A DNA stretch of 64,000 bases from Ichthyophis bannanicus (taxonomy: Eukaryota > Chordata > Amphibia > Gymnophiona > Ichthyophiidae): positions 515,522,686 to 515,586,685 of the forward strand of contig CM066037.1 in NCBI GenBank assembly GCA_033557465.1, given 5' to 3'. Shown one piece after another: positions 53,521-64,000 of the stretch. Below the pieces are notes generated by a model. It was not told where the DNA came from, ran no database searches, and saw only the letters and a program-made list of their open reading frames with translations. The first letter of the stretch is position 1; each line of letters begins with the position of its first letter. The position numbers and the translations under genes are program-made.

Positions 53521-56054
53521 GGGTAGATAAGCATTCATATCCAAAACACTACCAACTCCTCCTATCCTCTTCCTAAGCATGTCCAAATCCTGCCATGGTG
53601 CTAGACTCCAGCTCCAATGGTAGGCCACCGCAGGCCCTGTTATTTTCTAGATTCCTATGGGACCAACATCCAGTCGCAATCCAAGTCCTCATTTTGAACA
53701 GCAAAGCATTACATAAATACGATCAGTATCTTATTCATAATTCTCTGTATACAGTCATATTTTGTAACTATTGAAAGGCAAATACTGTGCAACTATTAGA
53801 AAGATGTACTTCAAATGTTCAGGTAATGATATTAAACGGATGTTTAAAAAATGATTTCATCAAGTCAAAGCTCACATTGTTTATCTGTATTCTGCTGCCA
53901 CCATCCGACACTTACTAAGTACTGTTGTTTGGGACATTCAGTACAGAAAGCCAGTGCAGCCAAGCTGTTTCTTCACTGGAAACGTGAGCCACAGATATAT
54001 TTAGTTAGTCCAATCAAAAGGTCTCATTTACTGTACAACTCATTTGTTTACTCTTATTTCTCTGAAACATTCAAATGCTCTGAACCCACCATTGCGCCTC
54101 CATCCCAGCAGGCAAATGAGTAGCAGTGGCTGAAAATCTTTCATCACATACTCAACTAAAATGATCCTCTGCATGGCAGTTGCTGGACCAAATGGCGCCC
54201 CAGCCCATACCACTTTCGGGTTTCTGTGTTTGCCAACCAACAGACTGATGCTGTGGTACCCCCCACCCCGGTGCAATACAGACATGGCAACCCATTTATA
54301 TGTTTAAAATGCACCTTCTTTCTCTATTAAGCTTTAATGTGCTAATGGCTATCTCATGCCCTCTCTTAACACCTAGAAACATTAAAAGTGGTAACAGTAA
54401 TGCCAGCATCAGGTGCGTCGCAACATAGATAATATAACGATGCAGAGAGACCTTAGAGGATTCTAAAATACTGTGTTGCTGGAAAACCTTTGTCTAATGT
54501 CTTACATGCTGCCTGAAGCCCTCCCATGTGCTAACAACAGTCAAGTGCTTATTTTGTGTATTATAGACAGAGGCTTCATATTCACAGGCTTAAGCCATTA
54601 GTTATCTTCCAGGCTCCTAGTAGCTGGCACTCTCCTCTCTCCCAGCAGAGCCCAGTGCCAACTGTCCCTGCTCCGCAGCTACAGTACATTCATTCTGTCC
54701 TTGGCTATATGACCCCAGGAATTCAAGCAATTATCTATTCCCTCTCCCCCATCCTGAAGAGCACTCTAAAACAAACTTAAAAAGCCATTTGCTTTCTCCA
54801 TTACCCTAATCTGACAGGCAGCAGGAGTCCTGCAGTCATCTCTCAAAGGTAATGGAAAGGAAAGAAAGGAGAAGGCAGGCGTGACACTGCAAACTGCTGG
54901 ATCTTGCCGCTATTTAAAGCACCTCAGCACAAGATCTCAGCAGGAGAGACCAAATTAATCATGAAACCACTTGACTTCATGTTCTCTAAGTTGTTTTTAT
55001 TCTATATTTTTTCACATTAATCTATTTTCCAGACTGTCATTTGGGTCATTTAAACTTGCCAAGCCTGGTCCTCAGGACCCCTTGCCAAGCCTGGATTTCA
55101 AGATAACCACATTAGGAAAATAAAAATGGTTCCTAGCCCATGTATACAAATATACCTCATGAATGGTTGATGTGAGAGTCCTGAGCGCCATGTTAGGAAT
55201 CTAAAGATTCTACCTTAAGAGGGTTTGAATAATTACCAATCAGTGACTCACTTTTGCTGTGTGATGAGGCAGCCTAGGACCATCGTCACCAATACAAAAG
55301 GTTTTAAATTAAAAGATGAACAAGCAAACGTTATCCAAAACTATCACGAAGACAGCAGTTGTCAAACGGTCCACACTGGAACAAATACTCACACATTCTT
55401 TTTACCAGCCACTTGCATCTACTTTTTTGTGTGGGTAGAACTTTGCTGGAAAAGTCCTTAGGTGAATTTGAAAATACAATCTACTTATGCAATTCTCCCT
55501 CCACCCTGTCCAAAACACCTCGCCATAAAAACACTTTCTCAATGCAGGTAAAAGTCCTATGGACAGACTTTTAGATGAATTAAAGGTATACCATTTTCAG
55601 GAAAGCAATTTACATGGGGTGAAATCACTGTGAAAACTGTTCTCCTCTAATAAATCAATGTCAAAGTTAGAAGCCAACATGCTGCTCTCTTCAAACTGAA
55701 CTTTTATATCAGTGTTTTCCAACAACAGATAGATTCCAGTAAATTAGGATCTGGATTGTCTGATTCAGCCTTTTCCTGTGACTAAGCTTCCTGATAAGGA
55801 ACTTAGAAAATGTTTGACTTGACTACAAATTGTTTCCATGTTCAAAGAACATTTTTAAAACATTGCAAAGTTGCCTACTCATCGGGTCTGCCGAGCAGAG
55901 AGTTGCCAAAACTTTACACAGTAAAACTAACATCCATGAAACAAAAGACACACTGCTTTACTTAGTGCTTGCGCTGTCTGTGGAAGAAGACCCCCACAAT
56001 ATGAACTCAATTTGAGTAGCACTAAAACGCAGTAAATTAGAGATATCAACTGAC
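53521..56054. other. Intron sequence, no gene seen
   Basis: No coding or element signature that I can support. Confidence 0.45.
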
Positions 56055-56123
56055 CTAGTAGTCTTTTTTTGACTGGTTGCAATCCCACTGTGATTAGACT
56101 GAGTTGCATATCTGGCTGTCAGA
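56055..56123 (-). CDS. NAV3: Neuron navigator 3, short internal exon (69 bases)
   Basis: Acceptor CTTATACAG|TCTGAC at 56124/56123 and donor ACTACTAG|GTCAGT at 56055/56054. One base finishes an upstream codon, then 22 codons (LTARYATQSNHSGIATSQKK, TT), then AG. The AG joins the G that opens the exon at 46999 to give Arg, so phase agrees. The size and wording fit a short NAV3 exon before LPGPSRVPAAGSS. The upstream exon was not found in the window. Confidence 0.86.
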
Positions 56124-58555
56124 CTGTATAAGAAGAAACAAAGAAATTAAATTCAAGGATTTGTTTGAGAATGTACAGAAAACACATGACATCAGCAAAC
56201 TACAACATGAGATGATGGAATAGAGCTTGAGTATGCATTTAAGACAAAAACTCAAATTAACGTTCAGTTTATGAATTGATGCAAATGAGCTGTGGAGTAA
56301 AATGCATTAACAGGTTGGAAACACAATGCATACATAGACACAGACACCATGATGATTTAGCAACACTGGATAAGGGTCACCCTTCCCCGTGCCTTTGTTT
56401 CACAACTATTGCAACCTCAAAAAACATGTATTTTGTCTGTAATAAACGTAAACCTCATTATACTCTAATTGACAGACAGTGCTACTGCATCAGTTCTAAA
56501 ACTTAGGAAATTAAAAGGAAAAAAGACCTTGCATTATCATTGGCTATGATCTCATTTGGGGTTAAAGTACTATGGTGAACCGACGCACCACATTTTTTGA
56601 ATGAGGCAAGAGGCAATTGGAACAATAAGAAAAGTTCCATGTTTCCTTCTGATATCGAACTATACCATTCACTGTGCATTTTATTATCGCTTAATCTGTT
56701 ACATTTAGTGTTGGTTGCAATTAATTGCTTTCAACATGTCAACACTCGAATTCAAGTCCCTTCTTAGCGTTTGGCAGCACTGCGTTTTTACACGGATTGC
56801 AGAATTACATTACATAGCCTTTAGCGCTTGCTCGTTGGTGGTTCCTAAACTACACTAACCAGCCTCTAGAGTCTGCTTGTTGGTGGCTTTAGAACACAGG
56901 TTTGACCCTCTAAAGAAGGCCACTACGGCCGAAATGCATTGGGGTTTTACAATAAAGTTCTTTGACTGCCTTTCTAAGCACCGGCTCCTTTGTCTTGTCA
57001 TAAAAATGTTTAGGAATTTTATAAAACACTCAACTCTGTCAGGCCTTTTTCATCATTTTGACAGCAAAGTCTTAGACTCTGAACACTGTGTGCAGCTATG
57101 GAGGCCAGTTAAGCATTAAGCATTGAGGCATACCATTTAAATGGAATCATCTTCGTTTTTACTGACTGACTTTGTATTGCAAACTTAAAATGGCACCTAG
57201 ATATCAAGATTTCTGGTTTATCTTGTGTTGCTTGAAATAGTCTGGCATGGAAATGTCAATGTGGCACCAAAGTCCAAGGTCGATATACGTTTATTATGTT
57301 TTATATTTAATTAAATATATTGTTAATTTTGCTTTCAACATAGAAAGGCGGGTTATAAATAAACCCAACTGAATGACTGATTCATCTCTGCCTCACAATA
57401 TTTACAAGCAGGGATGAATTTCTGGTCATAAATACTTCCATGAGGTACTGCGCCATCAAAATAATGGGAAAAGAGAGGTAGGGCATAAAGATGTGCTATG
57501 ATTTTTTAAATCTATCTGCACATATAAATGCCCACAATAGAAACTTCCTATATGGAATTTTTCAGCTGCACAGAACATTTAAGTTAAGCTAAAATGTTTA
57601 GCCACCTCAGCAGTTTTCTTGTCTCCCTTATATGCACATTCCTATGGAATATGGCTGGCTGGTATCAACCTTTGGTACATTTTTATTATTTCCCCTAGAT
57701 CTGGTTAGCTTATTGCAGTCTTTCCAATCCTGTCCTGGAGGCACACTCAACCAGTTTGATTTTCAAGACATGGATAATGAATATACATGAGATAGATCCG
57801 CACACATCGGAGACCTAGGGTAGGAAAAATTCTGTCAGGCATCTTAATTACAGCTTTGGCATCTTCATTATAGTGTGCCCCCAGGACTGGGCTGGCAAGT
57901 ATACTGTTAACAAATGTCCCTTCCTGACCACTAAAGTCTAATCAAGGAGTACTTTCATTGTATCAACTTATAGAGTAGTTAGAAGGGCTAAAATTTAAGC
58001 ACAGATTTTTTTCCAGTAATTGGCCTGACATTATGGAATAAGCTCCCAGCAGAGATCAGGCAAGAAATGAAAATTATTAATGGTTTGCAAACTTGGCTAT
58101 TCACACAAGTAACATTATAGTCAATGTTTGGCATGGTAAATTTTAGGTGGTACTGAAAAGCGAGGGGGGCTTTTCATTAACAAATTAACTATGGTGTTGA
58201 TGTAATGTCAATATTTTATTGTTATTTTCACGATTTATGCAATTTGTAGTGCATTACTAGCCATGTTTCATTAAGGTGTAATGCCTGTTGTCGAGGGTCC
58301 CATGGCAGGGAAATTGTTTGTCCCTATGAATGTTTGTTTGAGCATGCATATGCTAGCCTAGTAAAAATGCAGTGGTTTAGGCTTCTGCATCATGATCAGC
58401 TCTCTGAATGGTGAAGCCATGCAGTGCAGGAAATTCATGCTGATCTTGCGGTTTGAGAGATCAGCCCAAACTTCCTGTTCTGTGCTGCTCCACCATTCAG
58501 AAAACTGATTGCTGTGCAGGAAGTCTGAACTGCGGTGATTTTTAAGGAGCTGCAG
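56124..58555. other. No further gene seen; one Penelope-type scrap
   Basis: Probably NAV3 intron. Only the short motif at 56907-56937 is recognisable. Confidence 0.45.
56907..56937 (+). ncRNA. Hammerhead-like variant motif, third locus
   Basis: CCTCTAAAGAA, GGCC, ACTAC, GGCC, GAAATGCATTGGG: the same CT-AAGA / 4-base stem / GAAA layout as at 35718 and 36229, but with a completely different, still perfectly paired stem (GGCC/GGCC). It is probably a relic of a Penelope-like 3' region. Confidence 0.35.
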
Positions 58556-58559
58556 GCAG

Positions 58560-58805
58560 AATAAGTGAGGAGGGAGATATGAGAGAGGATGGGTGAAGCC
58601 TTGGGGTCAGGGTTATGAGAGAGAGAGAGAGAAAGACTGGGTGAAACCTGGTGGGGTCATATGGGAAAGAGAGAGCAGAGACTGGATGAAGGCTGGGAGG
58701 AGGGGTATGAGAGAAACAGAGTGGGGGAAGACTGGGGGAGTTATGAGAAAGAGAAAGAAGCAGACTGGAGGAATCTTGGTAGGGGGAAGTCTGGAGAGAG
58801 AAGAG
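58560..58805. repeat. GA-rich minisatellite
   Basis: Imperfect units of roughly 60 bases, each with GACTGG(G/A)TGAA(G/A), a TATGAGAGA or TATGAGAAA phrase and a GAGAGA run. Confidence 0.7.
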
Positions 58806-58814
58806 ACACACACA

Positions 58815-59075
58815 CTCCAGACATACAGCCCCTGACGTTCCCCGTGATATACAAACACACATACACACACCACACAGCCCCTGACATTTCCTATGACAGA
58901 CACACACACTACACAGCCTCTGACATTCCCCATGACAGATACACACACCAGACAGCCTCTGACATTCCCCATGACAGACACATGCATGCTGCCCGACTCT
59001 CCCCCTGACAGACACACACGCACCACATAGACCCTGACAATTCCCATGACAGACACACCTATACATGCATCCACC
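58815..59075. repeat. CA-rich minisatellite
   Basis: Six or so imperfect units of about 40 bases built on CCTGACATTCCCCATGACAG and ACACACACACC. The frames across it (58542-59108) are repeat artefacts, not genes. Confidence 0.8.
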
Positions 59076-60190
59076 TAGCCACTGATTTCCCCCCATGATT
59101 TCCCACATGCCTTTTTCTGGAAATGGGGGGAATACGCCATTGTGTCACCCTGCTAGTGTTCACTTTTCAACTTATCACTCTTGCCTTGGGTGGTCTTTTA
59201 TATAATCTGGAAGGCAATTTATAAATTCTTTTAAATAAATAAACCTTTGGCCATTTGACTCCTACCTTCCGTTACAGAAAAAAAAATAGGTAGACTCCTG
59301 CTCAAATAGATCCTTACTTATCTCAAATGGTATCTATGAATGTTGATGCACAAGAAGTTGGGGGTTCCATGCTCTGAAAAGTCCTTGAAGGACAGGAATT
59401 AGAAAAAGGATATGAAATGTAGTGTTCTAGCATGTAAGAAAGACATCAGCATGGAGGGCAACACATTGCATTCAGACATGTTATCACATAGTTATTTATA
59501 TGTAGGAAAAAGTATCACCAGTCATATCAACAGAGCAGAGCGGGACTAATTCACAAATAAATACTGTAGCTCAGAAATTCAAGCCTTCATGGAATCTACT
59601 CCATCTCTATCATCATAAACAGGGATTCATTTAGCATTAAAAATATCACTGGTCAACAATGAAATCATTACTGACTTTAAAAGGCCCTAATCTGTAGTAT
59701 CTTGGTGAGCTGAACACGAATATAACATTAAAAAAATTGTATTGGCTCTCGTTTTGAAGATATTGCATGTAGTTCATTTTTGACGTTTCACCGTGTAAAT
59801 TTATCCAGTAGGACATCAACAACATCCCAAATAAGCCTTGAATGATGTAATATTGCATGCACACATCTTCCAGGGTTGATTGCATCATTTTCTGATGCAA
59901 TGCAATACTACTGCCAGACGGCTGCTGAAGCCATCTGACGTCAGCAGTGTACTATACGCAGTCGGAAAGGTTGAGCATTTAAAATATTTCAGACTGTGTG
60001 TGAGACAGTTTAAGCTACTGTTACATGTAACTTTTATTATTCATATAATTTTAGCCATTTAGGTACAATACAGATCAGTAATGCCGTGAAAGTGCATTAA
60101 TACCGTTGACAATTTCTGCTACATTTGTGGGGAAGTGACATTTGCCAACCAGAAGAAAAGTATCACTTTTCGATTGGGGGAATGGCCTTC

Positions 60191-60201
60191 CAAGATGGCG
60201 G
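60191..60201 (+). promoter_or_regulatory. YY1-type site at the 5' end of the L1-type element
   Basis: CAAGATGGCGG starts 20 bases into the element, about where human L1 carries its YY1 site that fixes the transcription start. Assignment is by sequence match only. Confidence 0.5.
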
Positions 60202-60221
60202 AGTGAGTGTTTGAGCTGAAT

Positions 60222-61490
60222 ATGCCTAAGCGTAAGGGCAAACCTAAGGCTCTTCCCGCGGAGTCTTCACTTGCCGATTCCACGGGTCCTATGGATCGAT
60301 TTGTCCAGCTCACGGAGAAACAGAAGCAGGAGATTAGTGGGGGTGCTGCGATGTTGGATGTTGTGGCTCCGGTGTTGCCTGCCCTAGAGGTATCTCTCTC
60401 CCCAGATGAGCAGTCTACCCCTCCATGTGGGACTGGTCTAGTGTCTCTTCCCGCGAGAGGAGAGGGTGCCCCTCCCAGAGTTGGTGGTGCTTCCTCTGAT
60501 GTGCGGGCCTCATTGGCAAGTAGACCTGGAGAGCAGCCCTCAGTTTCGATGGCTGTGGATACTGTCCCGTCTTCAACTTTGGAGGTGGAAGTGTCATCTT
60601 GCTGAGATGAAGGAGTTGACTTAAGACTTTCTTCTTTGATTGCTGATACTGCTAAAGGTACTCTTTTGACCCGTCCTAAAGAAATATCTTTAGAAACGAT
60701 TTGGGAAGCAATTATACAACTTTCTTCCGCAGTCAGCAAACAAATTGACTTATCGATCTCGCGGTTGGATAAGTTAGAGACTGCGTCTGCTAACGTTCAG
60801 GCAGAATTGACTGATTTGCGTATAAAGATCGACGTTGGGGAACAGGAAATGGTTCAAATTTCTTCACTAAATGATTCTTTTATGAAGGATTCTGTTTTGA
60901 TGAGAATGAAATTGGAAAATTTAGAGAATATAGTGCGTGCTTCTAATATCCGTTTGTTAAACTTTCCTGTAATTCCAGTTCTTTCTCCAATTGAATTATT
61001 TAAAAAATATATTCAGGAAGTGTTGAATGTACCCTCTGATTTGATTCCTCCTGTTGTTAAAGCTTATTTTCTGCCTAAGGGTAAAAAAGAAGGGAAACTA
61101 CTTGAGGGGGATATCAATATGGATATTTTAGATGTCTCAGCTCTTTTACAGTCCCCCAAGGAAAATGATTTATCTGTCTCTACAATGTTAGTAACTTTTG
61201 CAATTGCTTCAGATAGAGATTGGATATTAAAATTGTACTTTAAGAAACGTTCTATGCTGTTTATGGGGAAGAAGGTTTTGATATTTCCCGATGTTTATAG
61301 GGAGACTCAGAAAAGGCGGAGGGCCTTTCTGTTGTTGAGACCAGGTACGGTGCAGATTGGGGCAACATTTATATTGAAATTTCCTTGTAAATGTATTATC
61401 TCCTTTAAAGATAGGAAATATGTATTTTTTCAGCCAGAAGAGTTATCAGCTTTTATTAGCTCGCGGATTGTAACTTTTTCTCCTAGGTGA
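60222..61490 (+). pseudogene. L1-type ORF1 protein, one nonsense codon
   Basis: ATG 60222 opens a basic start (MPKRKGKPKALPAESS), then a Pro/Ser-rich region. TGA at 60603-60605 interrupts a frame that otherwise runs to 61490 (about 422 residues). After it come a coiled coil with heptads (TIWEAIIQLSSAVSKQ, DLSISRLDKLETASAN), the RRM entry LENLENIVRASNIRLLNFPV (like LENxxRxxNLRI in L1 ORF1), IELFKKYIQEVLNVPSDLIP, and a C-terminal domain (FPDVYRETQKRRRAFLLLRP). ORF1p trimers bind L1 RNA. There is no downstream ORF2. The TGA may derive from CGA. Confidence 0.85.
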
Positions 61491-63744
61491 AGCTCATCAT
61501 TGTGGTGGTATTTCTCTGACTCATTCCTCTGTCCTTATTTCTTTGAAAACAATTTTCCTTTGTTTTTAGGGATCAGGATCCACATACCCTGATATCCTTT
61601 TGCTGGCTGTTCTCCCCATTATTTGTGGGCTAAGTATACACTTGTATGTAAGATTCTTAAGGATAGTTTTTGTGTTAAGTGTTTGCTCTACAAGTTGTTG
61701 TTTTCTGTACAAGTGTTTTCGCTTGATTATTAATGTAAAATCGCATAAATAAATAATTTTTAAAAAAAAAGAAAAGTATCACTTTTCAACTGAAGAAGGC
61801 ATATCATCTTTACTTCGGATGCAAGATTGGTGACCAAGACAAGCCTTGGGCCCCGCGTGTATGCTGCGCTACATGTACAACACAGCTTTCACAATGGTTG
61901 AACTGCAAAAGACCATCAATGCCGTTTGCAGTCCCCATGGTGTGGAGAGAGCCAAGCAACCACATAAATGACTGTTACTTCTGCTTGGTTCCTCCTCTTT
62001 CCAGTGGAATAACGAAGCAAAAGAAGTTGAGCATAGTCTACCCAAACATTCCATCTGCATTGAGATCAGTTCCACATGGTGAGGGACTTCCTATTCCAGA
62101 AACTCCAGCAGAATATTCTCTTGATTCATCTGATGAGGACAAGGGTGAGCTGACCTGTTCTTCTCCTGGTCCGTCAGCATACAGTGACCCAGATTTTCAC
62201 TGGGATGCATTATCAACTCCACACAGAATAACACAGGAAGAACTAAATGACCTGGTTCGTGATTTGGACTTATCCAAGAACAAGGCAGAATTGCTAGGAT
62301 CAAGACTCCAACAATGGAATCTTCTAGAAAAAGATGTCAACATTACTCCATATCGAAAAGTGCCACCAGCAGTTGGAGCCTTTCTTCAGAAAGGAAAGTA
62401 ATCTGGTATTCTGTTCCAATATTGAAAGCCTCATGAATGCCTTAAAAATCATTCATGACCCACAAGACTGGAGACTATTTATAGACTCTTCGAAACTGAG
62501 TCTGAAGGCTGTGCTTTTGAACAATGGAAATCATCTTCCATCTATTCCAATAGTGCATGCCGTCCACATGAAAGAGACATACGATAACTTAAAGCATCTA
62601 CTGACTTCCATTAACTATAACAAGTACAGCTGGCACCTCTGTGGCGACTTGAAGGTAGTTGCCCTTTTAATGGGACTGCAGCAGGGATATATAAAATATA
62701 TGTGTTTCTTATGTGAGTGGGATAGGCGAGCAAGGGATTGGCACTACTTGCGGAAGGAATGAAATCGCAGACAAAATGTAACAGTTGGAAAGAAGAATAT
62801 CCAGCACCCAGCTCTGGTTGAGGCTCACAAAATCCTGCTACCACCCCTTCACATCAAACTAGGTTTGATGAAAAACTTTGTGAAAGCCAGGGACCGCACT
62901 TCGCCAGCTTTCCGATACCTGCATGAAAAATTCCCTCGACTCAGAGAAGCAAAGATTAAAGAGGGAGTTTTTGTGGGTCCTCAGATTTGAGAGCTCTTCA
63001 AAGATGACCGGTTCAACAACTTGCTGCAGGGTGATGCGAAACAAGCATGGAATGCTTTTCGCCTAGTGTCAACAAACTTTCTTGGGAATGTTAGGGCAGA
63101 ATACTACAAGGAAATAGTAGAAGACATGCTGATGCAGTATCAGAAACTTGGCTGCAATATGTCTCTAAAGATCCATTTCCTTGACTCCCATCTCGATTTC
63201 TTTCCTGACAACTGTGGTATGGTTAGTGATGAACAGGGCGAACGTTTTCACCAGGATATCGCAACGATGGAGCAAAGATACCAGGAAAAATGGTCCACTA
63301 CAATGCTGGCTGACTACTGCTGGACTCTCCCCAGAGAAGCTCCTGAACAGCTGTACAAGAGACAGGCGAAAAAATCTAAGAAGTAGTCTATGATTTGGTT
63401 TTTTACAGGTATTAACCGAAGGCCTATTATATTTACTATTGACATGCATTTCGTGATGTAAACATTAATTCTTGTAGATTTACAAAAAAAACTAGAGCCA
63501 ACTTTGCAATTTCACTGTCATATTCGTGTTCAGCATATAAAAATTGATAAGAAATGACTATTTTTATTTCAGTAACATGACTTTTGTAAAATTTTGTTGA
63601 CCAGTGTATTCTTAAACCCATTTATACTGAGAAAGTCAAAAAGAATCTGCAACAACAAAAATAAAAAGGAAAATAACAACGAAAATAAAAACTGAACAAA
63701 AAAACAAGCAAAAGTGAAAACCAGATATTCAACTAACAGAATTG

Positions 63745-64000
63745 ATTAAAGAGGAGAATGAGTAAATGAAATCTTCACCAGCTGAGAAGATAACATTGCA
63801 CTAATTTTCCTTTCAAAGTTCTCAGTCATTAAACTGATTCTCTTTGCAAGTTTAAGAGCTAAATTAATTTCACCTACAGATAACCTAGAGCCAGAAGACT
63901 GTGGGGCGTCCATGTGTTGAGTCTGTATTCTTTGTAATCTGAGAAATGTTGCATGGACACAGCAAACCTCTCTCTCCCAGGAACTCCTTTGGGTTTCTGC
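63745..64000 (-). other. Unassigned open frame running off the window edge
   Basis: An 85-codon frame is open from the window end to a TAA near 63745. It includes AETQRSSWEREVCC, HATFLRLQRIQTQHMDAPQS, SGSRLSVGEINLALKLAKRI and SLMTENFERKISAMLSSQ. Composition and amphipathic pattern look protein-like. A possible splice donor (CTGTAG|GTGAAAT, ~63872) falls inside. I do not recognise the family; it could be part of an exon or a transposon ORF. Confidence 0.35.

Larger units (their letters stand above)
47000..56054 (-). other. NAV3: NAV3 intron (9.1 kb)
   Basis: Bounded by GT...AG signals on the minus strand. It carries a SINE head, an L2 element, a Tc1 scrap and LINE ends (listed separately). 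50641-52240 and 53520-56054 hold nothing I can assign. Confidence 0.85.
60172..61769 (+). mobile_element. L1-type element with ORF1 only (half-L1), 18-base target duplication
   Basis: AGAAAAGTATCACTTTTC lies at 60154-60171 and 61770-61787. The 1.6 kb insert begins with a short GC-rich leader containing CAAGATGGCGG (60191-60201), carries an L1-type ORF1, a ~270-base 3' region, AATAAA (61748-61753) and an A run (61762-61769). There is no ORF2, and no sign of internal deletion scars. The long duplication and A tail show target-primed insertion using another element's enzymes. Confidence 0.85.
60100..63386 (+). pseudogene. Transposase-like protein, family not placed; broken
   Basis: The coding parts flank the L1-type insertion. 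N-terminal Cys pairs (NFCYICGEVTF; PRVCCATCTTQL; NDCYFCLVPP) suggest a zinc-binding head. Then come an acidic linker (YSLDSSDEDKGEL), LNDLVRDLDLSKNKAELLGS, DWRLFIDSSKLSLKAVLL, HLCGDLKVVALLMGLQQGYI, FLCEWDRRARDWHYL, LLPPLHIKLGLMKNFVKARD, NMSLKIHFLDSHLDFFPDNC, DEQGERFHQDIATMEQRYQE, MLADYCWTLPREAPEQLYK. The Asp of FIDSSK, the Asp of GDLK and a later Glu/Asp could form an RNase H-type triad (inference). A frameshift near 62395 and TGA codons at 62760 and 62988 break it. It resembles uncharacterised multi-copy proteins of fish and invertebrates. Confidence 0.75.
59647..63606 (+). mobile_element. Cut-and-paste DNA transposon of uncertain superfamily, split by an L1-type element
   Basis: The terminal inverted repeats CACTGGTCAACAA (59647-59659) and TTGTTGACCAGTG (63594-63606) are a perfect 13-base pair, flanked by TAT on both sides (59644-59646, 63607-63609), a probable 3-base target duplication. 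Inside is one plus-strand transposase-like gene. Without the inserted 1.6 kb element it measures about 2.35 kb. CACT-G ends recall the CMC group, but I cannot confirm that from the protein. Confidence 0.78.

Noticed and set aside
58542..59108. 188- and 153-codon Cys- and Val-rich frames on the minus strand
   Set aside because: They are translations of the CA/GA minisatellite units; the repeated protein words follow the DNA period.
1..64000. CRISPR arrays, ribosomal RNA genes, complete tRNA genes
   Set aside because: No regularly spaced identical repeats with unique spacers and no rRNA or full tRNA sequence were seen.

Overview
The window reads as vertebrate nuclear DNA. Three exons of a neuron navigator gene, best matched to NAV3, lie on the minus strand. 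They are surrounded by introns packed with retrotransposons and DNA transposons. There is no bacterial operon, CRISPR array, plasmid or virus. The mix of DIRS and Ngaro tyrosine-recombinase elements, CR1 and L2 LINEs, MIR/CORE-like SINEs, Tc1 elements and Penelope-like elements suggests a large amphibian genome, perhaps a caecilian. The species is inferred; the sequence does not name it.

Layout. 1-1.5 kb: 5' end of a DIRS element. 1.8-3.6 kb: a CR1 LINE with one nonsense codon in its reverse transcriptase. 4.6-8.1 kb: CR1-like, L2 and SINE pieces. 8.9-10.7 kb: two short elements with terminal inverted repeats. 12.6-20.5 kb: a DIRS element (gag, RT/RNase H, tyrosine recombinase) with inverted ends and an internal complementary region, itself hit by a SINE/L2 pair and an L2 tail. 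22.8-31.3 kb: a CR1 split by a 7.1 kb Ngaro element carrying gag, RT/RNase H, tyrosine recombinase and an SGNH hydrolase, with split direct repeats. 35.2-36.8 kb: a Penelope-like palindrome with a 13 bp target duplication. 36.97-37.99 kb: the long NAV3 exon. 39.6-44.6 kb: a Tc1 element interrupted by an L2 tail and a second Penelope-like palindrome whose two arms each hold a hammerhead-ribozyme-like fold. 46.86-47.00 kb and 56.06-56.12 kb: two more NAV3 exons. 48.1-50.6 kb: an L2. 52.3-53.5 kb: a Tc1 scrap and LINE ends. 58.6-59.1 kb: minisatellites. 59.6-63.6 kb: a cut-and-paste transposon with a transposase family I cannot place, interrupted by an L1 copy that has ORF1 only.

How it fits together. 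The NAV3 exons run 56.1 -> 47.0 -> 38.0 kb on the minus strand, and their reading phases join exactly. Nearly every transposon gene is broken by one or a few stops or frameshifts, so the elements look dead, though the DIRS recombinase frame is still open. The nesting gives a relative order of events (Ngaro after CR1; SINE/L2 after DIRS; L2 tail and Penelope after Tc1; L1 after the unclassified transposon) and exposes several insertion junctions directly.
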